Source: Ruminococcus sp. (GTDB lineage Bacteria; Bacillota; Clostridia; Oscillospirales; Acutalibacteraceae). Taken from it: a stretch of 13,272 bases of DNA. Each line of letters starts with the position of its first letter. The stretch's first letter is position 1. The notes beneath the pieces are model-generated. The model saw nothing but the letters and a program-made list of their open reading frames with translations. It had not been told where the DNA came from and ran no database searches. A program made the translations under genes and the position numbers. This document shows positions 6,098 to 12,916 of the stretch, piece by piece. Location of the stretch: the NCBI GenBank assembly GCA_023667385.1, contig JAMPAE010000009.1:1-13272 (forward strand), in the 5' to 3' direction.

Positions 6098-8053
6098 TTA
6101 TGCAAGATTTTCAACTTTGTTCAGCCAAATTGCGGCGCAGGCGTCACTCGGCATTCTCCAATCGCCCCTTGGCGAAAGGCAAACACTGCCGACCTTTACG
6201 CCGTCAGGCAGGCAGCTTCGCTTAAACTGCTGCGAGAAAAAGCGCCTGTAAAATGATTTGAGCCATTTGAGAATTGTTTCATTGTCAAAGCTGCCGTTAA
6301 AGGCTTTTTTTGCAAGGAAAAAGATTTTTTCAGGCTCAAAGCCAAAGCGCAGAACATAATAGAGGAAGAAATCATGCAGCGCATAGGGACCGACAAGCTC
6401 TTCTGTTTGCTGCTGAATTTTGCCTTCGGCGTCGGGGGGAAGCAGCTCCGGACTGATTGGCGTGTCAAGCACATCCCTGAGCACCGCACTGCTTTCGGGG
6501 AAAATGTCAAAATCAATCACGCTGTCAACCATCCAGCGAACAAGCGTTTTCGGAATGCTTGCGTTGACGCCGTACATACTCATGTGGTCGGCGTTATAGG
6601 TACACCAGCCGAGTGCAAGCTCGCTCAAATCGCCTGTGCCGACAACCAAGCCGCCGATTTTGCCTGCGTAATCCATGAGCACCTGCGTTCTTTCACGTGC
6701 CTGACTGTTTTCATAGGTAAGGTTAAACTCGGTTTCACTTTGACCGATGTCATCAAAATGCTGAATGCAGGCTTTTTTGATGTTGATTTCCTTTGAGGTA
6801 ACGCCGAGCGTTTTCATCAGCTCAAGGGAGTTGTTGTAGGTTCTGCTTGAAGTGCCGAAGCAGGGCATTGTGATGCCGATGACATCAGTCAGCGGTCTGC
6901 CGAGCTTGCGCATTGCCCGGGCGCAAACAAGCAAAGCCAATGTTGAATCAAGTCCGCCGGAAACACCGATGACAGGCTTGCAGCCCGTGACCTCAAGGCG
7001 CTTGCAAAGCCCTGCAACCTGCATTTCAAAAATTGCAATGCAGCGGTCATAGCGGTCTTTTTTTACTGACGGAACAAACGGCAGGCGGTTGACGCTTGTG
7101 TTTTGTGCAAGGCTTTTGCCAAAGCAATCGCCGTCAATTTTGATGTATCGGCAGGGATGTGCCTTTGCATGAAGTGCGGCGCAATCCTTGAACGCCTTGT
7201 TTTTCATGCGGTCATGGTTAATTTTGCCAAGGTCAATGTCGGCATATAAAATGTAGTCATCGTCAAGATAGTTTTCATTTTCCGCAACAGTGACGCCGTT
7301 TTCGCAAACGATGGAGTGCCCTGAAAAAATGAGGTCGGTTGTGGATTCGCTTTTGCCTGAGCTGACATATGCATAGGCGGCAAGGTTTCTTGCCGATTGC
7401 TGTGAAACAAGCTCACGGCGATATTGCCGCTTGCCGATGGTTTCATTGCTTGCGGAAAGGTTGATGAGCAGCTTTGCACCGCCAAGGGCAAGGAATGTTG
7501 CAGGCGGAAGCGGCGTCCACAAATCCTCGCAGATTTCAATGCCGAACGTCACATCATCGCCGAATGAGAACACAAGGTCGGTTCCGACGCTGACAACGGC
7601 TTCGGAATCGCTGATACCCATTTGTTTTTCAGTGACAGCATTGAAAGCTAAATCTTCAGCAGAGCAGAACCAGCGCTTTTCATAAAATTCGCCCGTTGTC
7701 GGGATGAACGTTTTCGGCACGATACCCTTAACCTGACCGCCGAAAATGACAACGGCGCAGTTGAAAAGCTGACCGTTCAGCCTGAGCGGCGCACCGACGA
7801 TGATGATTTTATCAGTTTCCACGCTTTTTTTGAGGATGAGCTTCAAGCCGTCAAGCGTGCTGTCAAGCAGTGCTTTTTGGTTAAACAAATCTCCGCAGGT
7901 GTACCCCGTCAGAGCAAGCTCAGGGAAAACGATGATGTCTGCTTCGGAAGCTTTTGCCGAATCAATTTTGCTGATGATTTGCTGTGTGTTATGTTCAGTG
8001 TTGCCAACCTGCGTTTTGATGACAGCGAGGGCAAGAGTTAAAAAATCAAACAT
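6098..8053 (-). CDS. nadE: Glutamine-dependent NAD+ synthetase
   Basis: A 651-residue two-domain cytoplasmic enzyme (EC 6.3.5.1) that amidates deamido-NAD to NAD+ using ammonia from glutamine. The N-terminal nitrilase-type glutaminase domain (about 1-290) has the Glu-Lys-Cys triad: E45 in FPELALTGY, K114 in PKTFIP, C175 in IEICEDLW. The C-terminal synthetase domain has the ATP-binding SGGLDS (365-370) and GTGDLSELALGW (472-483), and ends with DWRMPSDA near the C-terminus. The length suits the glutamine-dependent form rather than the short ammonia-dependent one. The start at 8053 has AGGA about 8 nt upstream, and a consensus promoter lies at 8134-8106. The gene is monocistronic and divergent from the Fn3 protein gene. 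Confidence 0.96.
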   Translation of the reverse strand: MFDFLTLALAVIKTQVGNTEHNTQQIISKIDSAKASEADIIVFPELALTGYTCGDLFNQKALLDSTLDGLKLILKKSVETDKIIIVGAPLRLNGQLFNCAVVIFGGQVKGIVPKTFIPTTGEFYEKRWFCSAEDLAFNAVTEKQMGISDSEAVVSVGTDLVFSFGDDVTFGIEICEDLWTPLPPATFLALGGAKLLINLSASNETIGKRQYRRELVSQQSARNLAAYAYVSSGKSESTTDLIFSGHSIVCENGVTVAENENYLDDDYILYADIDLGKINHDRMKNKAFKDCAALHAKAHPCRYIKIDGDCFGKSLAQNTSVNRLPFVPSVKKDRYDRCIAIFEMQVAGLCKRLEVTGCKPVIGVSGGLDSTLALLVCARAMRKLGRPLTDVIGITMPCFGTSSRTYNNSLELMKTLGVTSKEINIKKACIQHFDDIGQSETEFNLTYENSQARERTQVLMDYAGKIGGLVVGTGDLSELALGWCTYNADHMSMYGVNASIPKTLVRWMVDSVIDFDIFPESSAVLRDVLDTPISPELLPPDAEGKIQQQTEELVGPYALHDFFLYYVLRFGFEPEKIFFLAKKAFNGSFDNETILKWLKSFYRRFFSQQFKRSCLPDGVKVGSVCLSPRGDWRMPSDACAAIWLNKVENLA

Positions 8054-8105
8054 GAAAAAATCCTGCCGGAAAAATTCCGTCCTTTCTGATTTCTATATTG
8101 ATAGT

Positions 8106-8134
8106 ATTATACTTTGAACAAAAGCATTTATCAA
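8106..8134 (-). promoter_or_regulatory. Sigma-A promoter for nadE
   Basis: On the minus strand, TTGATA (8134-8129), a 17-bp spacer, and TATAAT (8111-8106). The leader before the start codon at 8053 is about 45 nt and contains a small AATTTTTCCGG-type hairpin (GGAATTTTTCC). No NadR/NrtR-type or NiaR-type operator is obvious. Confidence 0.85.
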
Positions 8135-8154
8135 TAATTTTGTTAAATTTTAAG

Positions 8155-8187
8155 TTGACATTAGGTGTATAATATATCTATTATAAT
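8155..8187 (+). promoter_or_regulatory. Likely promoter region of the Fn3 protein gene
   Basis: A consensus TTGACA is at 8155-8160, with TATAAT at 8168-8173 and again at 8182-8187. The spacings (7 and 21 bp) are not standard, so which elements are used is unclear. The region is the divergent interval with nadE. Confidence 0.4.
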
Positions 8188-8213
8188 GTTTATCAATGTT
8201 TTCAGGTGGTTAA

Positions 8214-9539
8214 ATGATGAAGAAAGCAGTTTCATTTATTCTTTGCATTGTTGCGCTTTTCGGCTGCACCTTTGCCGTGTTCGGCGAAACAGGCGAGGCG
8301 GTTACCTCTGCTGCGCAGGAGAAAAAAGAAATTGAGGTTGAGCAGGTCAAAGCGGCAAAGCAAACCGATGCTTCCTACGCTTCGGTGACCTTAAAGTGGA
8401 AAGCGGTCAGCGGTGCAGACGGCTACAGAGTGTATCAATATGACGAAAAAGAGGACAACTATGCAATTGCGGTGAAAAGCACAAGTGAGACCACTGCTGA
8501 AATCAAAGGCTTGAAAGCCGGTGCAAGCTTTAACTTCAAGGTCAGGGCATATGCAAAAAATGACAGCGGCAAAACCGTTTGGGGCAAGCCGAGCGATGAC
8601 ATTGCGGCTTCCACTGCGCCCGGAACGGTGACAGGTATCACCACAACGGACATTGAGCTTGACAGCATCACAATTTCATGGAAAGCCGTGACCGGTGCAA
8701 ACGGCTATCAGGTTTATATCTATGACAGAGAGCGTGAAAAGTTCGTTTTGTGCGGCAGCTCGGATTCAAATTCATTCACCTGCGGCAAGCTTGAATCAAA
8801 CAGGCTTTATACGTTCAAGGTCAGGGCTTTTCGCAATGAAACAGGCTTCAAGGCAATTGGTGAGCTTGGCAATGCGTTTTCGGAATTTACTCACAAAAAA
8901 GGTGCACCGATCACCAATGCGCAGGCGGCAAAGATATATAACACCGCAGTCAACAAGGCAAAACAGCGCACGGATATGACCGTGAAATACAGCAAAGAGA
9001 TTCAGACAAAGGCGGTTTCATGCTCCAAGCAATCGCTGTTCAGCACGGTGAGCAACCAGATGAACCTGCACGACGGCAAAATCACGCAGGATTATACCTT
9101 TGCATCAAACCGTTGGTCAAGCACAAAGCCGAACGACATCATCGAGCCGATGGGCAAGGATTCCGCCGTCAGGGGCTGCGACATAAAATCGTTTGCATAT
9201 GAAAACAAAGACGGTGTGGTGACGCTGAAAATTGTTCTTGTCAGCGAAAAGGCGAATTACGACGGAAAAACAACAGCCCTGCCGAGCCGAAACAAGCGTG
9301 TCATGTCATCGGTGAAGCTTCAAAGCATTGTCACAAAGCCAATCAAAGTCAAAAACGCCGTTCAGACCTATCAGGGCACAACACTCACCGTCAAAGCAAA
9401 GGGCGGCGAGCTGACTGCGCTGAGCCTGAAATCGCCCGTTAAGGTTGACGCAAACTGCAAGGTTTCAACGCTTTCATTCAAAACAACCGTAAATTACACG
9501 GTTATTGAAAAGTATACTTTTATAAACGGCTATAAATAA
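8214..9539 (+). CDS. Secreted protein with two fibronectin type III domains
   Basis: A 441-residue protein with an N-terminal export signal: MMKK, a hydrophobic core AVSFILCIVALFG, then a polar E/T region. The cysteine in LFGC is only a poor lipobox, so ordinary secretion is as likely as lipid anchoring. Two Fn3 domains follow, about residues 42-137 and 138-232. Each has the VTLKWKAV/ITISWKAV strand, the ADGYRVY/ANGYQVY motif and the NFKVRAY/TFKVRAF motif. The remaining ~210 residues (ITNAQAAKIYNTAVNKAK onward) are an unrecognised, probably beta-rich domain with YTV..KYTF near the end. No catalytic motif, sortase signal or surface-layer domain is seen; binding to a polymer or envelope component is a guess. 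A second ATG (8217) is better spaced from AGGTGG (8204-8209), 7 nt rather than 4, and may be the true start. The last nine codons lie within the left arm of a palindromic element. Confidence 0.8.
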   Translation: MMKKAVSFILCIVALFGCTFAVFGETGEAVTSAAQEKKEIEVEQVKAAKQTDASYASVTLKWKAVSGADGYRVYQYDEKEDNYAIAVKSTSETTAEIKGLKAGASFNFKVRAYAKNDSGKTVWGKPSDDIAASTAPGTVTGITTTDIELDSITISWKAVTGANGYQVYIYDREREKFVLCGSSDSNSFTCGKLESNRLYTFKVRAFRNETGFKAIGELGNAFSEFTHKKGAPITNAQAAKIYNTAVNKAKQRTDMTVKYSKEIQTKAVSCSKQSLFSTVSNQMNLHDGKITQDYTFASNRWSSTKPNDIIEPMGKDSAVRGCDIKSFAYENKDGVVTLKIVLVSEKANYDGKTTALPSRNKRVMSSVKLQSIVTKPIKVKNAVQTYQGTTLTVKAKGGELTALSLKSPVKVDANCKVSTLSFKTTVNYTVIEKYTFINGYK

Positions 9540-9792
9540 GGTTTTGAAAGGTACTTTTTCGCCATAGCGGCGTCAGAAATGCTCGAAATGCGTCAGCATT
9601 TCTGTGCTTTCTTCCTTGCTATAACAAAAAATTTCTCTTTCAAAACTGCATTACATCCGAAAAACGTAATATTGCGTGCAGTCGGATTTTTCTCCGATGC
9701 AGGCATACTGACGTATGCTAAAGAGGAAAAAGTTCGAATGTGCGTGATATTACGCTTTTCGGACTTATTCATAGCCATTCATAAAAGTATAC
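9512..9792. mobile_element. 281-bp palindromic element with two internal hairpins
   Basis: The outer arms 9512-9540 and 9764-9792 are 29-nt inverted repeats matching at 26 positions, and both ends read GTATACTTTTAT toward the inside. Inside lie two long hairpins. One spans 9541-9646, with base GTTTTGAAAG/CTTTCAAAAC and apex CAGAAATGC/GCATTTCTG. The other spans about 9656-9763, with base TCCGAAAA..CGTAATAT pairing with ATATTACG..TTTTCGGA and apex GCATAC-TGAC-GTATGC. The two apices resemble each other on opposite strands (loop TGAC or its complement GTCA). No protein is plausible on either strand. It covers most of the 396-bp gap between the Fn3 gene and the scaffold operon. The arms lie inside the Fn3 coding end. 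Likely a non-autonomous mobile palindrome; an RNA role is possible. Confidence 0.65.
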
Positions 9793-9826
9793 AATAAAAT
9801 AAATTTGAAAAATCTCATTGATACTA

Positions 9827-9855
9827 TTGCAAGAATTGCAAAATTTTGTTATTAT
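9827..9855 (+). promoter_or_regulatory. Sigma-A promoter of the scaffold/GGGtGRT operon
   Basis: TTGCAA (9827-9832), a 17-bp spacer, and TATTAT (9850-9855). Transcription would start near 9861, giving a leader of about 75 nt. TTGCAA is also repeated within the spacer (ATTGCAAAA). Confidence 0.7.
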
Positions 9856-9871
9856 TATCAGTGGTAATCGA

Positions 9872-9896
9872 GGAAACGGTTAAACAACGTGTTTCC
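9872..9896 (+). promoter_or_regulatory. GGAAAC/GTTTCC dyad in the operon leader
   Basis: GGAAAC (9872-9877) and GTTTCC (9891-9896) form an inverted repeat with 13 nt between, within the predicted 5' leader and ending 25 nt before the ribosome site. It may be a leader hairpin or a regulator site. It does not match a riboswitch or the classical IscR site that I know. Confidence 0.35.
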
Positions 9897-9935
9897 GACC
9901 AATTAAATTTGATATTCCGAAAGGAGAACTGACAC

Positions 9936-10628
9936 ATGAATTATTCACAAGAAGTTGAAAGAATGTGCGTGGTTGCAAAAGGACCGAAGCATGGTCCGGC
10001 TCCGATTCCCGAAGAAGGAAAGTGGGTCAAGGCTTATGAGATCAAGGATATTTCCGGTTTCTCACACGGTATTGGCTGGTGCGCACCTCAGCAGGGCACC
10101 TGCAAGCTTTCACTCAATGTTAAAAACGGCATCGTTGAAGAAGCCCTTGTTGAAACAGTCGGCTGCTCAGGCATGACTCACTCGGCTGCAATGGCTGCTG
10201 AAATTCTTCCGGGCAAGACCCTTCTTGAATGCCTCAACACAGACTTGGTTTGCGACGCAATCAACGTTGCAATGAGAGAGATCTTCCTCCAGTTTGTTTA
10301 CGGACGCACACAGTCTGCATTCTCAGAGGACGGCCTTGTTGTTGGCGCAGGCCTTGAAGACCTTGGTAAGGGACTTCGTTCACAGGTTGGCACAATGTTC
10401 TCAACAAAGTCAAAGGGCGTTCGCTATATGGAAATGGCTGAAGGCTATGTTACAAGAATGGCTCTTGATGAGGACGACGAAGTAATCGGCTATGAGTTCA
10501 TCAGACTCGGCAAGATGCTTGAAGACATCCGCCACGGTATGTCTGCTGACGAAGCACTCAAGAAGAACACAGGTAACTACGGTCGTTTTGATGGCGCTGC
10601 CAAATATATCGACCCACGTGAAGAATAA
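9936..10628 (+). CDS. NifU_N/IscU-like iron-sulfur scaffold-like protein
   Basis: A 230-residue cytoplasmic protein. The region about 45-125 resembles the NifU N-terminal/IscU fold: CKLSLNVKNGIVEEALVETV corresponds to the IscU strand pair, followed by GCSGM (C77, like IscU Cys63) and LVCDA (C106, like IscU Cys106). Other cysteines are C11, C49, C56 and C99. By eye, the conserved aspartate after the first cysteine and the histidine before the last cysteine of IscU are missing, and the first-cysteine region is rearranged (GWCAPQQGTC). The C-terminal ~100 residues, including GKGLRSQVG and a final YIDPREE, are an extension absent from IscU. It is the first gene of a two-gene operon with the GGGtGRT protein; no iscS or suf genes are near. 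AAGGAG (9921-9926) lies 9 nt upstream. Fe-S scaffold activity is inferred, not shown. Confidence 0.8.
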   Translation: MNYSQEVERMCVVAKGPKHGPAPIPEEGKWVKAYEIKDISGFSHGIGWCAPQQGTCKLSLNVKNGIVEEALVETVGCSGMTHSAAMAAEILPGKTLLECLNTDLVCDAINVAMREIFLQFVYGRTQSAFSEDGLVVGAGLEDLGKGLRSQVGTMFSTKSKGVRYMEMAEGYVTRMALDEDDEVIGYEFIRLGKMLEDIRHGMSADEALKKNTGNYGRFDGAAKYIDPREE

Positions 10629-10651
10629 TTAAGAAAGGGAGGATTCTAAAA

Positions 10652-11659
10652 ATGGCTAATGATGTAAAATTCGAAGGCAAGGAAAGAAGATTAGCAAAAA
10701 TTGAGGCTTGCCTTGCTGAATATGGCATTGCTTCACTTGAAGAAGCAAGAGATCTTTGCCTTTCAAAGGGTATTGACGTTGAGTCAATTGTCAAGGGTGT
10801 TCAGCCCATCGCATTTGAAAACGCTGTTTGGGCTTATACTCTGGGCGTTGCACTTGCACTCAAATCAGGCATCACAGATGCTTCTGAAGCTGCTGCAACA
10901 ATCGGTAAGGGACTTCAGGCATTCTGCATCCCCGGTTCAGTTGCTGAGCAGAGAAACGTTGGTCTCGGCCACGGTAACCTCGGCGCAATGCTTCTGAAAG
11001 AAGAAACAAAGTGCTTTGCATTCCTTGCAGGTCACGAATCATTCGCCGCTGCTGAGGGCGCAATCGGTATTGCAAGAACAGCAAACAAGGTTCGTAAAGA
11101 GCCGCTTCGTGTCATCCTTAACGGTCTCGGCAAGGATGCTGCAATGATCATTTCAAGAATCAACGGCTTCACATATGTACAGACAGAATATGACTTCTTC
11201 ACAGGCGACCTCAAGGTTGTTAAGGAAAAGGCATATTCAGACGGCGAAAAGGCAAAGGTTCGCTGCTATGGCGCAAACGATGTTCTTGAAGGCGTTGCAA
11301 TCATGAAGAAGGAGGGCGTTGACGTTTCAATCACAGGTAACTCAACCAACCCGACCAGATTCCAGCACCTCGTTGCAGGCACATATAAAAAATGGGCACT
11401 TGAGAACGGCGTAAGCTACTTCTCAGTTGCATCAGGCGGCGGCACAGGCCGCACACTTCACCCGGACAACGTTGCAGCAGGTCCTGCTTCCTATGGTCTC
11501 ACAGACTCAATGGGACGTATGCACGGCGACGCTCAGTTCGCAGGTTCATCATCAGTTCCCGCTCACGTTGAAATGATGGGACTTATCGGCATGGGCAACA
11601 ACCCGATGGTCGGCGCAACAGTTGCTTGCGCAGTTGCAGTTGCCGAAAGTGCAAAATAA
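10652..11659 (+). CDS. GGGtGRT-family protein, function unknown
   Basis: A 335-residue cytoplasmic protein carrying the motif that names the family (Pfam GGGtGRT), SGGGTGRTLHPDN at 261-273. Other conserved-looking glycine-rich stretches are RNVGLGHGNLGAML (101-114), AGHESFAAAEGAIGIA (126-141), ILNGLGKDAA (155-164), SITGNSTNPTRF (226-237) and MMGLIGMGNNPMVGAT (308-323). Cysteines are at 20, 36, 92, 121, 205 and 326. There is no Walker A box, signal peptide or membrane segment. It starts 23 nt after the scaffold gene with its own site GGGAGG (10637-10642), so the two are co-transcribed and probably act together. Codon use suggests high expression. A weak AAGGC/GCCTT hairpin (11660-11675) follows the stop, before the stronger terminator at 11714-11762. 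The molecular activity of the family is not known to me. Confidence 0.88.
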   Translation: MANDVKFEGKERRLAKIEACLAEYGIASLEEARDLCLSKGIDVESIVKGVQPIAFENAVWAYTLGVALALKSGITDASEAAATIGKGLQAFCIPGSVAEQRNVGLGHGNLGAMLLKEETKCFAFLAGHESFAAAEGAIGIARTANKVRKEPLRVILNGLGKDAAMIISRINGFTYVQTEYDFFTGDLKVVKEKAYSDGEKAKVRCYGANDVLEGVAIMKKEGVDVSITGNSTNPTRFQHLVAGTYKKWALENGVSYFSVASGGGTGRTLHPDNVAAGPASYGLTDSMGRMHGDAQFAGSSSVPAHVEMMGLIGMGNNPMVGATVACAVAVAESAK

Positions 11660-11713
11660 AAGGCTTTTCAGCCTTATTTGACGGCACTTTAAGCATAATT
11701 TCTAAAAAATACT

Positions 11714-11762
11714 TTGGACACGTTATTTTGAGAAAAATCAAGATGACGTGTCCGATTTTTTT
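11714..11762 (+). terminator. Strong intrinsic terminator of the scaffold/GGGtGRT operon
   Basis: TTGGACACGTTATTTTGA (11714-11731) pairs with 11738-11755 around a 6-nt loop. The three non-Watson-Crick positions are all G-U in the plus-strand RNA, so the stem is 18 bp. Seven T residues follow (11756-11762). The 3' arm contains TGACGTGTCCGA, which is repeated at 11792-11803. Confidence 0.85.
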
Positions 11763-11803
11763 GTGCTTGAAAATTTAAGCACATATCATCGTGACGTGTC
11801 CGA
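11744..11803 (+). repeat. Direct repeat TGACGTGTCCGA, candidate recombinase site
   Basis: TGACGTGTCCGA occurs at 11744-11755 and 11792-11803, 48 bp apart, and once more in diverged inverted form at 11714-11723 (GGACACGTTA). Between the direct copies is a 7-bp hairpin TGTGCTT/AAGCACA (11762-11783). The second copy ends 22 nt before the recombinase start codon. The arrangement next to an integrase gene at a terminator suggests an attachment site or recombinase/regulator binding sites; this is inference. Confidence 0.4.
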
Positions 11804-11825
11804 AGTGGAAAACGGAGGATTTTTT

Positions 11826-12788
11826 ATGGTAAAAAAATTAAAAATGACAACAGGCAACACAAAGACTTTTGAAGATGGCTTTGAAGATTTTCTCTTGAAC
11901 TGCGAAGCAAGAAATCTGCGGCAGGGTACAATCAAGCATTATCAAGACAGCATAAAACAAATTTGGAAATACATTCCAAAAGAAATGTTGATTGCTGAAA
12001 TCAATGAAGATACATTTGATGGCTATAAAATTGTGCTGAGGGCGAATCCCGCCATAAATGACGTTTCGATGTATACATACAGCAGAGATTTAAAAACAAT
12101 ACTACGATTCTTTATGAAAGAGGGCTGGCTTGATAAAATGGATTTGCAATTGTCCAAAGTTGACAAGTCACCAACAGAAACATATACAGATGATGAACTG
12201 ATTAAGCTGATGAAAAAGCCGAACTTGCAAAAATGCAGTTTTACGGAATATAAAAGCTGGGTAATCGTCAACTTTTTGCTTTCAACAGGCATGCGGCAAA
12301 ACTCATTGGTTAATATCCGTATAAAAGACTTGGACTTTGATTCAAATGTAGTTTATGTAATGGTAACTAAGAACAGAAAGCCGCTTGTTATACCGTTGAA
12401 CAGCGATATTGTGAAAATTCTGAAAGAATATTTAAAATTCAGAAAAGCAGAAGATGACGAAGAATATCTTTTTTGCAATGAATACGGATATAAACTTGCC
12501 AAAAGCACATTATATCATTCCTTGTATGATTACAATAAAAGGCGCGGCGTGGATAAAACTGGTATTCACAGATTCCGTCATACGTTTGCAAAAAAATGGG
12601 TACTGATGGGCGGCAATGTTGTATCACTTCAAAAAATACTGGGACACAGCAGTTTGGAAATAACGCAGAATTATTTGAATTTGCTTGTGTCCGACGTATC
12701 GCGCGATATTGAAGAATTTAATATTTTGCGCGAATTTAAAAGTCAATCCATAAAAATGGAAAAAAGCAAAAACTTTAAACGGCGTTGA
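11826..12788 (+). CDS. Tyrosine recombinase / site-specific integrase
   Basis: A 320-residue DNA recombinase of the phage integrase/XerC-D type. The N-terminal SAM-like core-binding domain covers about 10-105 (TFEDGFEDFLLNCEARNLRQ onward). The catalytic domain follows with the full set of active-site residues: R157 in STGMRQNSL, a lysine of the VTKNRKP beta-hairpin (about 182), H248-x-x-R251 in HRFRHTF, H274 in LGHSS and the nucleophile Y283 in ITQNYLNL. An in-frame ATG at 11748 would add 26 residues encoded across the terminator T-run. The ATG at 11826 has GGAGG (11814-11818) at 7 nt and is preferred. It is more A/T-rich than the genes to its left, consistent with acquired DNA. No arm-binding domain is seen. 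It probably drives integration of the element extending rightward, but a stand-alone role cannot be excluded. Confidence 0.92.
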   Translation: MVKKLKMTTGNTKTFEDGFEDFLLNCEARNLRQGTIKHYQDSIKQIWKYIPKEMLIAEINEDTFDGYKIVLRANPAINDVSMYTYSRDLKTILRFFMKEGWLDKMDLQLSKVDKSPTETYTDDELIKLMKKPNLQKCSFTEYKSWVIVNFLLSTGMRQNSLVNIRIKDLDFDSNVVYVMVTKNRKPLVIPLNSDIVKILKEYLKFRKAEDDEEYLFCNEYGYKLAKSTLYHSLYDYNKRRGVDKTGIHRFRHTFAKKWVLMGGNVVSLQKILGHSSLEITQNYLNLLVSDVSRDIEEFNILREFKSQSIKMEKSKNFKRR

Positions 12789-12916
12789 CGATAAAACGCG
12801 TATCGTGACAAACTGCATTTGTTTTATTATCTCATATCTATTATGCAGTAAGTGTTTTCACCCTCTGCCCTCATAAAAAAACAAACAATCCAAAAGCAGA
12901 CACAAAGTGGGGGCGG
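12788..12916. other. Short A/T-rich non-coding gap between convergent genes
   Basis: It holds a small hairpin ACGATA/TATCGT (12788-12793 with 12801-12806) right at the recombinase stop, without a T-run. A second stem, ACAAAGTGGG/CCCGCTTTGT (12902-12911 with 12927-12936), overlaps the end of the GIY-YIG reading frame. No RNA gene or protein is evident. Confidence 0.45.

Noticed and set aside
6006..6256. Plus-strand open frames of 72-81 codons starting in the repeat element after ackA (beginning MSYVAESYARSC).
   Set aside because: They cross the palindromic element and terminator and then run antisense through the nadE 3' end; no ribosome site; a related frame appears at the other element copy, so it is a by-product of the repeat.
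8054..8213. Riboswitch or NAD-responsive operator between nadE and the Fn3 gene.
   Set aside because: The nadE leader is only about 45 nt and shows no known aptamer features; only promoters are supported.
9579..9797. 72-codon plus-strand frame and 61-codon minus-strand frame in the gap after the Fn3 gene.
   Set aside because: Both are contained in the 281-bp palindrome, lack ribosome sites and reflect its inverted symmetry.
11748..11825. Longer recombinase start at 11748.
   Set aside because: It would put the N-terminus in the operon terminator and its T-run without a ribosome site; the ATG at 11826 has GGAGG 7 nt upstream.
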